In this document: positions 25,336 to 34,076 of the stretch, in pieces
Numbering within the stretch: the first letter of the stretch is position 1
Layout of the letters: the number at the start of each line of letters is the position of its first letter
Assembly: GCA_934621605.1 (NCBI GenBank)
Contig: CAKTUZ010000002.1
Span: 87,902 to 151,901, forward strand
Reading direction: 5' to 3'
DNA from: an uncultured bacterium
Lineage (GTDB): Bacteria; Vulcanimicrobiota; Xenobia; Xenobiales; Xenobiaceae
Length of the DNA stretch: 64,000 bases
Position numbers and translations under genes: made by a program
The notes under the pieces: generated by a model
What the model was told of the DNA's origin: nothing
Seen by the model: only the letters and a program-made list of their open reading frames with translations
Database searches by the model: none

Positions 25336-27381
25336 CTAAACCAAAGACTGGGGCTCAGGATCGATAGAAATTCGCACTTCCGAGTGTTTCTTGCCTAATT
25401 TTTCAGAAATTTCGGCACAGCCTGAAACAAATTGACCTAAGCCATAATCCTGATGTCCTTTTACTAATAAGTGCCAGCGATACTGACCTTGGATACGCTC
25501 CACTGGACATGGAGCTGGCCCAACAACTTCTCCTTCTGTAAAAGAAGTACGCATAATTTCTGCAACTTCCAAAGCAGCCAGCTTCACCTTTTCTGATTCG
25601 ACTCCGGAAAAAATAAAACGCAATAAACGTCGGAAAGGTGGATAAAGTAACTGACGACGCACCACTATTTCACTGTCATACATAGCTTGGTAATTGTGGT
25701 TAACAACAGCTTCAAGAATGGGATGGTCAACATTCCAAGCTTGTATAATTACCTCGCCTCCCAAATGGCCGCGACCAGCTCGACCTGCTGCCTGAGAAAG
25801 CAACTGAAAAGTACGTTCTCCGGCTCTGAAATCCGGCTGATTAAGCTCAGCATCAGCCCGCAAAATACCCACTAAAGTGATTTTAGGATAATCCAATCCT
25901 TTAGCGATCATTTTTGTGCCAAGCAAAATTTGTGTCTTGCCGCTGCCAAACTCCTCCAAAATGACTTGGTGAGCCCCTTTGCGTCCGACAGTATCCCGAT
26001 CCAACCGAGAAATACCCACTCCGGGAAAAAGCTCAGCGATTTCGGCAGCCAAGCGTTCCGATCCCGGGGCGCCCACTTTAAAGTTGAGCGCTTTGCAATT
26101 GGGACAACAATTACTGACAAGCTGACAATAACCACAATAATGGCAGAGCATACTTTTGGAACTGCGGTGCCAAGCCAAGCTTATGCTACAATTGGGGCAC
26201 ATGGGCACATAACCGCATTTGCTGCATTGTAAGCTGCCGGCAAAACCGCGCCTATTGAGCAATAAAACGGCTTGCTCACCTCTAGCTAAACGTAACTTTA
26301 ACGCTTCATACAGCGCCCCAGAAATCAAACTACTATTTCTTTCTTGGCGCATATCAACCAAACGTACCGGAGGCAAGGCTCGGCCACCCGGGCGCGAATC
26401 CAACTTGGCTAAACGATAAACACCTTTCTGTGCTAAGTAAAAACTTTCAACCGAAGGCGTAGCACTGCCTAAAACCAAAGCGGCCTTATGTTTTCTGGCT
26501 CGCATAAAAGCCACCTGACGAGCATGATAGCGCGGCTGATTTTCCTGCTTATAAGAAGATTCGTGTTCCTCATCAACACAAATAAAGCCTATATTGTCAA
26601 AAGGAGCAAAAATGGCCGATCTGGTTCCTAAAGCTACACTAAGTTCTCCACGTCGCATAGCCCACCAGTAGTCACGTCTAACAGCGTCAGTTAAAGCCGA
26701 ATGTAAAACCCCAACCTTATTGCCTAAACGCCCTTTATAGCGTTCTACTGCTTGCGGAGTTAAAGAAAGTTCCGGAACCAGAACTATTCCCTGTCTGCCT
26801 TGCTCTAAAATGCGGTGCAACGCCTGTAAATAAACTTCGGTTTTGCCACTTCCAGTCACTCCGTAAAGCAGCACCGGCTTGCCATCTTGCGCTGATTGAC
26901 AAATCATCTCCACAGCAACTTCCTGAGCTGAGGTAAGAGGAATTAGCGGATAAGCAGCCGTCACTTTAGTCTCTGTCCCAGCTTTACGCTTAGATAAAAC
27001 CCGCTGTTTGGCCCACATAGCTCGCATACGCTTCATTACCGGGGAGGGAACTACCGTTTGAAAACTCTCATACCAAGAACCGGCATAAAAACGACGCATA
27101 ATATTGACCAATTGCATAAGCTCTCCCCCCCAAAAGGGAGCGACTTCCAACACTTGGACAATAGGACGCAAAGTATACTGTCGCTCTGCTTCCGAAAGCT
27201 CGTCGCAAACTTCAACAACAACCCCATTGAGACTACGCGAACCTAAAGGAACTTCGACTACACACCCAGCAACCAAGCTATTTTGATATTCTCGGGGTAT
27301 TTCGTAAGTAAAAAGACGATTTAAAGCCCGCGCCGAAGATTCGACTACAACGCGGGCATATTTGTGACCAAAAGAATCCAC
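25336..27381 (-). CDS. priA: Primosomal protein N' (PriA helicase)
   Basis: A 681-residue replication-restart helicase. It has the N-terminal 3'BD domain (YARVVVESSARALNRLFTY), Walker A GVTGSGKTEVYLQ, DEEH Walker B and the aromatic-rich YKQENQPRYHARQ loop. The two zinc-binding clusters are CSKCGYVPMCPNC and CHYCGY/CPNC, and the helicase C-domain has GTKMIAKGLDYP. The start is GTG 27381 with AAGGG upstream. It lies 16 bp after the SPOR gene and is probably co-transcribed. Confidence 0.97.
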   Translation of the reverse strand: MDSFGHKYARVVVESSARALNRLFTYEIPREYQNSLVAGCVVEVPLGSRSLNGVVVEVCDELSEAERQYTLRPIVQVLEVAPFWGGELMQLVNIMRRFYAGSWYESFQTVVPSPVMKRMRAMWAKQRVLSKRKAGTETKVTAAYPLIPLTSAQEVAVEMICQSAQDGKPVLLYGVTGSGKTEVYLQALHRILEQGRQGIVLVPELSLTPQAVERYKGRLGNKVGVLHSALTDAVRRDYWWAMRRGELSVALGTRSAIFAPFDNIGFICVDEEHESSYKQENQPRYHARQVAFMRARKHKAALVLGSATPSVESFYLAQKGVYRLAKLDSRPGGRALPPVRLVDMRQERNSSLISGALYEALKLRLARGEQAVLLLNRRGFAGSLQCSKCGYVPMCPNCSISLAWHRSSKSMLCHYCGYCQLVSNCCPNCKALNFKVGAPGSERLAAEIAELFPGVGISRLDRDTVGRKGAHQVILEEFGSGKTQILLGTKMIAKGLDYPKITLVGILRADAELNQPDFRAGERTFQLLSQAAGRAGRGHLGGEVIIQAWNVDHPILEAVVNHNYQAMYDSEIVVRRQLLYPPFRRLLRFIFSGVESEKVKLAALEVAEIMRTSFTEGEVVGPAPCPVERIQGQYRWHLLVKGHQDYGLGQFVSGCAEISEKLGKKHSEVRISIDPEPQSLV

Positions 27382-27397
27382 AGACCCTTAAGCTCGT

Positions 27398-28360
27398 TTA
27401 CTTATCTAAAGTTACCAAAATGGCTTTATCGAAGCCGTGATCTTTCAAACGCTGCAGAGCAGCTTCAGCGTCGGCTCTAGTGGAGAACGAACCGGAATAG
27501 ACTCTGTAGAAGAAACTGCCGCCGGAGCGCTCAAATTTGCGATAAGCAGCCTCATAACCTTTAGACTTAAGGGAATCGACCAAGTCCTTGGCATTGACTT
27601 CGTTGGAGAAAGCACCCACCTGACAGCTGAGATACTTACCCTCGGGAACAGGGGCGTACTTTTTATTAGAAACAGGAGCTTTATTGGAAGAAACAGCCGG
27701 AGCTTTTACAGAGGTATTGGAACTCACAGCCGAAGAAGCCGGGCCAGTTGTAGCAGGAGCTTTTACAGAAGGCTTTACAGCGGGAGTTTTAGTCTCGCCG
27801 ACCGGACACTTAACTTTAGTTTCATTCTTGGTGTTAGTTTGAGTCTTACTGGCCACCGGTACGGGAAGAGCTCCACCAGCTAAAAGATTTTCGGCATAGC
27901 TGAAGATATCCGTAGCAGCGCGTTTTTCATTAACTATACGATCAATACGATAGACAACTTTGCTAGGTAAGCGATCATTAAGTGCAATAACACCCAAGAA
28001 AAGCAAATCTTCACCTAAAATATTAAGTTTTTTTTCACAGAACTGTTTTTCGCGGTCGTGATTTATATGATAAGAAAATACTTGCATACCGGAACGGGCG
28101 CGATTGTACTTATAAGCGCCTTTTTCATCTTTTTCCGCTAAAAGTTTGGTAATTTCCGAAATCAACTCTTTCTCAGAACGTACCATGTCGGGTTTAGATT
28201 CATCACCGACAATAAGAACGGCATAACCGCTGTTTTTAGTTTCCGGCTCAGCGGCCCAAGCTGATTTGTGAAAAGAACTAAATCCGCACAAGAGCGCAAA
28301 TACCAGAGTAACAATCGCCGCAACGTTAAAGCGAATACTTCTGAACAAGTCTGTATTCAA
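27398..28360 (-). CDS. Exported SPOR-domain protein
   Basis: The predicted product is 320 residues. I place the start at TTG 28360 because GGAGG lies 8 nt upstream and the resulting N-terminus is a clean signal peptide (NVAAIVTLVFALLCGFSSF...AWA). A longer in-frame reading to 28459 would hide it. Residues 30-160 form an alpha/beta domain (SGYAVLIVGDESKPDMVRSE) of unknown function. A Pro/Ala/Ser/Val/Lys linker and a C-terminal SPOR domain (YLSCQVGAFSNEVNAKDLVDS) follow. SPOR domains bind denuded septal peptidoglycan, so the protein may act at the division site. It is upstream of priA. Confidence 0.8.
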   Translation of the reverse strand: MNTDLFRSIRFNVAAIVTLVFALLCGFSSFHKSAWAAEPETKNSGYAVLIVGDESKPDMVRSEKELISEITKLLAEKDEKGAYKYNRARSGMQVFSYHINHDREKQFCEKKLNILGEDLLFLGVIALNDRLPSKVVYRIDRIVNEKRAATDIFSYAENLLAGGALPVPVASKTQTNTKNETKVKCPVGETKTPAVKPSVKAPATTGPASSAVSSNTSVKAPAVSSNKAPVSNKKYAPVPEGKYLSCQVGAFSNEVNAKDLVDSLKSKGYEAAYRKFERSGGSFFYRVYSGSFSTRADAEAALQRLKDHGFDKAILVTLDK

Positions 28361-28433
28361 GGTGAAACCTCCGATCAGTCGCTCCCAAGTCTTAAAATAA
28401 CCGGGAACAAACCGGTCCCATAAACTACAAAAT

Positions 28434-28481
28434 ATCGAGGGGACAGACTTTTTTTGCAAATCAGTCTGCTAATCCTCCCCT
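28434..28481. terminator. Stem-loop after the kinase-TPR gene
   Basis: On the minus strand, GGGGA then CAGACT pair with AGTCTG then TCCCC around an A-rich loop. The T-tract is better on the plus strand (TCTCTCTTTTTT), where no gene needs it. The terminator role is uncertain. Confidence 0.4.
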
Positions 28482-28490
28482 CTCTCTTTT

Positions 28491-31400
28491 TTACCGACGC
28501 AGTCTGCTTAAAAGAGATCTTATCTGCTTCTTCTCTTCGGCAGGAGCCAAACGTTCGGCATTTCTATAAGCACTGGCTGCATCATCAAGTTGTTGTAAAC
28601 TGCTGTAAGCTTTACCTAAATCTATATAAATACGCCAATCTTCAGGATCAATTTCCGCTGCCTGACGATAAGCCCATGAAGCAGCCTCATACTGTCCCTG
28701 ACGATAAAGAACCCGACCTTTAAGCCATCCGAAATGACCGGCCAATTCTGGGAAATCTTCCACCGCTTTATTAAATACATCCACAGCATCCTGCAAACGA
28801 CCGCACTTACGATAAGCTCGTCCCAATTGTTCAATAATGCGATGGTTATGCGGCGCCTCTTGGCTGGCTTCAAGTAAAGCAGATACGGCACTGCTCCAGC
28901 GCTCCTGTGCCCCTAAAACATCAGCTTTGGTCAACAGCAAAGGAGCGTAGTGAGGAGCAGACTTGAGTCCATCTTCCACACTGGCAGAAGCTTTTGCATA
29001 ATTCTTCTTGCTTAACCAAACTTTGGCTGAACCTATACAAGCATCGGCATTATAGGGATCGCGCACCAAAATAGAAGAGAGCATCTCCAAAGCAGCCACA
29101 GTCTGTCCCTGTGCCAAAAGACTGCGCCCCACGCCTACATAAGCATTATAAACAACAGCAAACCCACTACTATCTGGAACGACGCTAAGGAAACGGCGGA
29201 AGCAAAGCACAGCCTCGTCTTGACGTCCTTGAGTATAGTAGGCGCGAGCCAAAGGTAAATTAAATAAATACATATCAGGATCGCTATCAATAGCGTTCTT
29301 GAATTCAATAATAGCCAAATTGCTGAGCCCTTGGCCAGCCAAAGCCCGACCAAGCATACCCCTAGCTTGAGCATCATTGGGACGCAAGGCCAAACTGCTT
29401 TGCAATTGACGCACAGCGTCTTCATAAGCCCCAAGTTCCAACAGCATAATACCTAAAGACTTAGGATAATCAGGATTGGTATAATCTAAGCGACAGGCTT
29501 TTACTAATTCGTTAATAGCAGGCTGATATTGGCCAGTGCAATAGTAAGCCATGGCTAAATCTTCGCGATAAGCAGGATTCACCGGGTGAGCTTCTACAGC
29601 TCTTTGGTACTGAGCCACAGAATCGGCATCATAGTGCTTCTTAAGATAGATACGCCCCAAACGATTATAGTTTTCGGCGCAAGCGGGCTCAAGTTTCACA
29701 ATCTGTTCGAAGTGATCCATGGCCTTTTCCAGAGAGTTGCCTAAAATGAACACTTCTCCTAAACGGCGGTGCAAACTTAAGCTGTTAGGATGGAACTTTA
29801 AAGCTTGCTCTAAAGTCTTGACAGCCTCGTTCAATTGATGATGATGGCAAAATAGAGTAGATAATTTAATAGAAGCCTCTATATGGCCGGGTTCATCTTC
29901 CAAAGCTGCGCTTAACTCACTGACGGCTTGTTGCTCCTTATTTTGGGCCATATAGAGCGCAGCCCAATCAGTATGCACTCCAGCATCAATATGCACTCCG
30001 GCTTGCAGAGCTTTCTCCAAAACAGCTTGAGCTTGAGAATTTTCCCCTAGTTGCAAGCATATATTGGCCCAGAAACTATAGAGACCGCTATTTTGAGGTT
30101 GAGCCTCGCTGGCCCTCTCCAAACAAGCTAAAGCTTCGCTGCAGCGATTTTGAGTGGCCAAGAATAAAGCTAATTGACAGTTAGCCTGAAAATCCTGAGG
30201 AGTTTGCTCCAAAGCAATGCAGTATTGTTCGAAAGCTACGTCGGGACGATTTTGCGCAAAATATAAGAAAGCCAGTCTACAACGCAGTATATTATCATAC
30301 TCGCAACGATCCAAAGCTTTATGCAAAGCGGAAATAACCAACTCAGGTTGCTCGGTACGCGAGAAGAAATCGGCTAAAGCAATATAAGGCTCGTGACTAT
30401 CGGGAGCGGCCTGAATAGCCTGCTCGATAAGCGAACGGGATGTACCATAATCACCAAGTTCCAGACGAGCACGTCCCAAACCGAGAAGTCCTTGCATATT
30501 GTCGGGATCGCGAGCCAAAATCAAATTAAATTCTGAAACCGCTTCCTGAAAACGCGCCTCATTCAGAGCATTAAAACCTGACTGAATTATAGCTTCGCTG
30601 TCGCGCTCAGCAGCTTCTTCAATAGCCTTAGGCATAGCGGCTGGAGCACGATCCGCCGCCGGAGGGGCTTTTTCCTCGACATTGGCCATCCAAGAATTAG
30701 AGGCTACAGCTGCGCCGCTGCCTCCGACAAAACGTCGAGAGCTCAAAGAACCGCTCTCCGCTGTCTCTTCAACTTGAGAAGGCTGTTCCGACTCTGTCCA
30801 AGCTGCAGCTTTCAATTCGGAAGTAGCCGGAGTGGCTGAAACCGGCTTGATTTCCGGAACAGGAACTTTGACAGATCCAGCAGCAGCAACTTTTTCGGCA
30901 GCAGCAACTTTGGAAGAGCTATTGGGTAACGGCGTAGCTACGCTCGTTTCGCTAATAACTTTGCGCAAAGCGGGCCCTGGAGGCGGCATAACCGGCTTAG
31001 CAGGCGCTGTGGATTTTACGGCCGGGGTTTGTTCCTGCGATTCGTAAGAAGCTACAGAAGTGCGAAAAGCCGCTTCTCCTCCTATTGTCACCACTCCGGC
31101 AGGTTTCTTTCTGGCCTGCTCATGCTGACGGGCTACATCAGCTTCGTAAGCGGCAGCAGAATTTATTACTACGGCGGGCCTGGAATGTCCGGAACGCAAC
31201 ACACGCGAAGAAGCGACCGTTTGAAAAGACGAACGCCTCTCAGAAGATACGGCAGAACCGGTCGGTACGGGAGCAACTTGAGCAGGGGCAGACTGAGCCG
31301 GAACAGCTTGAACAGTTTCAGCTAAATGGCTCTGCCCTATGGGAAGTCGCCTGACACTCGAAGGGTCAGGTAACCGTTTGCCGCTCACTTCAGCCGAAGC

Positions 31401-32372
31401 AACAACACTTGCATCAGACTCAGCGGCGCTAACCTTGGGGACATTAAAACGAGCCGAAGAAGGCGCAGGAAGGCGAGAAGGCGTCTTAGTCCCACTCAGT
31501 TTGCCAACTGAAGGTACACCGGCAGCAGCAGAGGGTACGAAGTGAAGAGCTTCATGTTTGAGACAAGCATCAAAACTTTCGATCATGTCAGCGACACTAG
31601 CAAAGCGGTCTTCGGCCTTTTTGCGCAAAGAGCGCAGCACCAACGTTTCTAAGCCCGGAGAAATATTTTTATTGTAAAGACGCGGCGAAGGAGCCGGTTC
31701 TTCAGCAACTTTGCGGAACATTTCTAAAGGGTTGCTGGCACTAAAAGGCCAACGACCGGTAAGAAGTTCAAAAAGGATAACGCCTAAAGAATAAATATCA
31801 GTGCGCTCGTCGGTAAGCTTGCCTAAAGCTTGCTCAGGAGAGACATAAGCTGCTGTACCCATCACTTGTCCAACTTCAGTCAAAGAATGCTGACCGGCAA
31901 AAAAGGCCAAACCGAAATCCATGACTTTCACTTGACCGGTCTTGCTGACCATGATATTGTCGGGCTTCAAATCGCGATGGATAACACCATTTTCGTGTGC
32001 ATAACGCACGGCTTCCAAAACTTGACGAAAAATTTTTAAGCGTTGACGCAGTTGTTCATTACTAGGAACTTCCTCATATTCGATCATATCGCTCAAGGAA
32101 CTGCCTTCAACATATTCCATAACGATAAAATGAATATCGTCAACCTGACCAATATCATGAATTTTGACGATATAAGGACTGTCTAAACGGGCTGCTGTTT
32201 TAGCTTCGCGCAAAAAACGTTCGATAGACTTGGGAGTCATCTTTTTGGGAGGCAAAACTTTTATGGCTACCTGACGTTCTAGAACCGGATCTTCTCCGCG
32301 GTAGACAACGCCCATACCGCCTCTGCCCAATTCTTCGATAACTTTATAGCGCCCAATATAGATGGTACCCAT
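28491..32372 (-). CDS. Ser/Thr protein kinase with large TPR array
   Basis: A 1293-residue protein. Residues 1-270 are a complete Hanks-type kinase: ELGRGGMGVVYRGED (Gly loop), VAIKVLPPKK (Lys), HRDLKPDNIMV (catalytic loop), DFGLAFF, and GTAAYVSPEQALGK. Residues 270-610 are a Pro/Ala/Ser/Val-rich low-complexity region. The remaining 680 residues are about 20 tetratricopeptide repeats (for example LGRARLELGDYGTSRSLIEQ). No membrane segment is seen, so this is a cytoplasmic signalling scaffold rather than a PASTA sensor kinase. The TPRs probably recruit substrates. It is upstream of the SPOR-priA unit with a 130-bp gap. Confidence 0.93.
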   Translation of the reverse strand: MGTIYIGRYKVIEELGRGGMGVVYRGEDPVLERQVAIKVLPPKKMTPKSIERFLREAKTAARLDSPYIVKIHDIGQVDDIHFIVMEYVEGSSLSDMIEYEEVPSNEQLRQRLKIFRQVLEAVRYAHENGVIHRDLKPDNIMVSKTGQVKVMDFGLAFFAGQHSLTEVGQVMGTAAYVSPEQALGKLTDERTDIYSLGVILFELLTGRWPFSASNPLEMFRKVAEEPAPSPRLYNKNISPGLETLVLRSLRKKAEDRFASVADMIESFDACLKHEALHFVPSAAAGVPSVGKLSGTKTPSRLPAPSSARFNVPKVSAAESDASVVASAEVSGKRLPDPSSVRRLPIGQSHLAETVQAVPAQSAPAQVAPVPTGSAVSSERRSSFQTVASSRVLRSGHSRPAVVINSAAAYEADVARQHEQARKKPAGVVTIGGEAAFRTSVASYESQEQTPAVKSTAPAKPVMPPPGPALRKVISETSVATPLPNSSSKVAAAEKVAAAGSVKVPVPEIKPVSATPATSELKAAAWTESEQPSQVEETAESGSLSSRRFVGGSGAAVASNSWMANVEEKAPPAADRAPAAMPKAIEEAAERDSEAIIQSGFNALNEARFQEAVSEFNLILARDPDNMQGLLGLGRARLELGDYGTSRSLIEQAIQAAPDSHEPYIALADFFSRTEQPELVISALHKALDRCEYDNILRCRLAFLYFAQNRPDVAFEQYCIALEQTPQDFQANCQLALFLATQNRCSEALACLERASEAQPQNSGLYSFWANICLQLGENSQAQAVLEKALQAGVHIDAGVHTDWAALYMAQNKEQQAVSELSAALEDEPGHIEASIKLSTLFCHHHQLNEAVKTLEQALKFHPNSLSLHRRLGEVFILGNSLEKAMDHFEQIVKLEPACAENYNRLGRIYLKKHYDADSVAQYQRAVEAHPVNPAYREDLAMAYYCTGQYQPAINELVKACRLDYTNPDYPKSLGIMLLELGAYEDAVRQLQSSLALRPNDAQARGMLGRALAGQGLSNLAIIEFKNAIDSDPDMYLFNLPLARAYYTQGRQDEAVLCFRRFLSVVPDSSGFAVVYNAYVGVGRSLLAQGQTVAALEMLSSILVRDPYNADACIGSAKVWLSKKNYAKASASVEDGLKSAPHYAPLLLTKADVLGAQERWSSAVSALLEASQEAPHNHRIIEQLGRAYRKCGRLQDAVDVFNKAVEDFPELAGHFGWLKGRVLYRQGQYEAASWAYRQAAEIDPEDWRIYIDLGKAYSSLQQLDDAASAYRNAERLAPAEEKKQIRSLLSRLRR

Positions 32373-32393
32373 TAGGTCAGCAACCTCATAATA

Positions 32394-32615
32394 TACGTAA
32401 ACGTACCCCCGCCTATATACCCCCGCCCATAGAGATGGGAACTTCCTGCTCCGGCAAGAACAGCGCTACAATTCAGAAAAACGGCAGCAACCTACACACT
32501 CTCTATAAGCACAGATTCCCGTGCGCCCCACGGCACTTCCACAGAGTTAATTCACCATAACCACCTTTATCCCCTACCTAAGAGGCGGAGGACTTACGGC
32601 GTAACTAGGTTAAAG
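32394..32615. repeat. Intergenic repeat element, copy B (transposon-end-like)
   Basis: It shares both ends with copy A at 24501-24593 and holds about 130 bp more in the middle. It contains a hairpin CCCAT-AGAG-ATGGG (32426-32439) and the 12-mer AGCGCTACAATT (32462-32473), which also occurs at 10455-10466 beside the solitary IS200/IS605-like end. It fills most of the 249-bp gap before the kinase start codon. It is probably the degenerate end of a TnpB-type element; no coding sequence is visible. Confidence 0.5.
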
Positions 32616-32621
32616 CCTTAA

Positions 32622-34076
32622 CTAAAATGGCCCTTCCTGCGAAAGCCGATCTTTCACCCAGCAGAGAGCTTCTTCTTCCGACATACCACGCTGACTGCAC
32701 TCTGCAGCCAATTCGCGTAATATTTTCCCCAGTTCAGGACCAGGCTTTATTCCCAATTTTTTTTGCAATAAATGACCGTCGACCGGTACAATCGGTCTAG
32801 AAAGCGTTCCACCCTTAAAATAATCAAACAATAAACAATCTAAGTAAAAAGTCTGATAAGTGTATCCAACCGAGTCAACTCGAGAAGATAAACGCCCTTC
32901 GGCAAAATTAACCTCGAAAATAGACGACAGACAAATTCCGTTTACAGCTGCAGCCACAAAAAAATATTTTATTCGACAAAAAAAACGGTAATATTCGCGC
33001 CTGTCAACTGGATCAGTCAGTAATTTAGCCAATTCAGCAGCCTGGTTCGTTTCCTTAATTACTTGCAATTCTGCTCCCGACAATTTAAAACGATTATTCT
33101 TTTCTGAAAGCAAATCCGGCTCAGTTAGCAAAGCTAATTTAAGTAGAGTAAAATAGCTGCGCCCTCCCCTAGGACTTTGGTTAAGTTTTATTTGTAAAAG
33201 ACGACCGCTGTGTTTAAAAAGTGGCCAACCGCATGTTTGTTGTTTTTCCAAGCATACTAACATTTTCCAAAGAGAAAATTCCACATCCCAAAAAATTCGC
33301 CGGGCTTCCCAATTCTGTTGCAAAAATATATCGAGAGCCCAGTTTTGCAACCTTACCCGACAAAGAGCCAAAGGTAACTCTAAAATAGCGGCCAACTCGG
33401 CAGCGAGGCGTTCTCCGGCTATTTCAGTTAAACCACTGCTCAAAAAAGCAGTAATTTTATCGTCCAGTTTTTTTTCCGAAGCCAAAGAATAAGCTAAGCA
33501 AAAACGGATAGCTCGTAAAGCTCGCAGAGGATCACCCTCCAGGCTATGGGAAGAGACACTCACCAACCGACGGCACCAAAGATCGCTCAACCCACCTCCT
33601 ATATCGTACAAAAGGTCACTTTTTAAACTGTAAGCCAGAGCATTAATGGTAAAATCTCGCTCTTGCAAATCCTGCTCAATATTTTTTCCCTGTCTGGTAC
33701 AAAAATCAATTTCAATATTGTGATGATTAAAAACGGCCCTATAAAAACCGCGCTCCTCATCTAAAACAACCCAAGATGCTTCGGCAAAATCACAAAATTG
33801 ACGCGAAAATAAACATACCTCGGCAGATTGCTCACAATCTATAATCAAATCCCAATCTTTGACCGATTTACCCCAGGCTAAATTGCGCAGGGCTCCCCCA
33901 ACTATAAAAATGTCTTTATCAGTCTTATAACGTAAATAGTTCCAATAGGGAGCTAAGTTACCTTTTAATTGATCTTTTATAGCTTGAAATAAACTTAAAC
34001 CGAACCGGCTTAAGTTATCGCTGAATTGAAAAGTTCCATTAGAGAGAAGAAAATCTGTTTGGCAATACTTAATCAT
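32622..34076 (-). CDS. CCA tRNA nucleotidyltransferase / poly(A) polymerase family protein
   Basis: A 484-residue class II nucleotidyltransferase. The head domain has the motif VGGALRNLAWGKSVKDWDLIID with the two catalytic Asp, then RDFTINALAYSL, and the neck region ALRAIRFCLAYSLAS. These fit enzymes adding CCA to tRNA 3' ends or poly(A) to RNA; the two cannot be told apart here. Both tRNA genes in this window already encode CCA, so a repair role is likely for CCA addition. It overlaps the stop of the upstream solute-binding gene in TAATG. Confidence 0.88.
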   Translation of the reverse strand: MIKYCQTDFLLSNGTFQFSDNLSRFGLSLFQAIKDQLKGNLAPYWNYLRYKTDKDIFIVGGALRNLAWGKSVKDWDLIIDCEQSAEVCLFSRQFCDFAEASWVVLDEERGFYRAVFNHHNIEIDFCTRQGKNIEQDLQERDFTINALAYSLKSDLLYDIGGGLSDLWCRRLVSVSSHSLEGDPLRALRAIRFCLAYSLASEKKLDDKITAFLSSGLTEIAGERLAAELAAILELPLALCRVRLQNWALDIFLQQNWEARRIFWDVEFSLWKMLVCLEKQQTCGWPLFKHSGRLLQIKLNQSPRGGRSYFTLLKLALLTEPDLLSEKNNRFKLSGAELQVIKETNQAAELAKLLTDPVDRREYYRFFCRIKYFFVAAAVNGICLSSIFEVNFAEGRLSSRVDSVGYTYQTFYLDCLLFDYFKGGTLSRPIVPVDGHLLQKKLGIKPGPELGKILRELAAECSQRGMSEEEALCWVKDRLSQEGPF

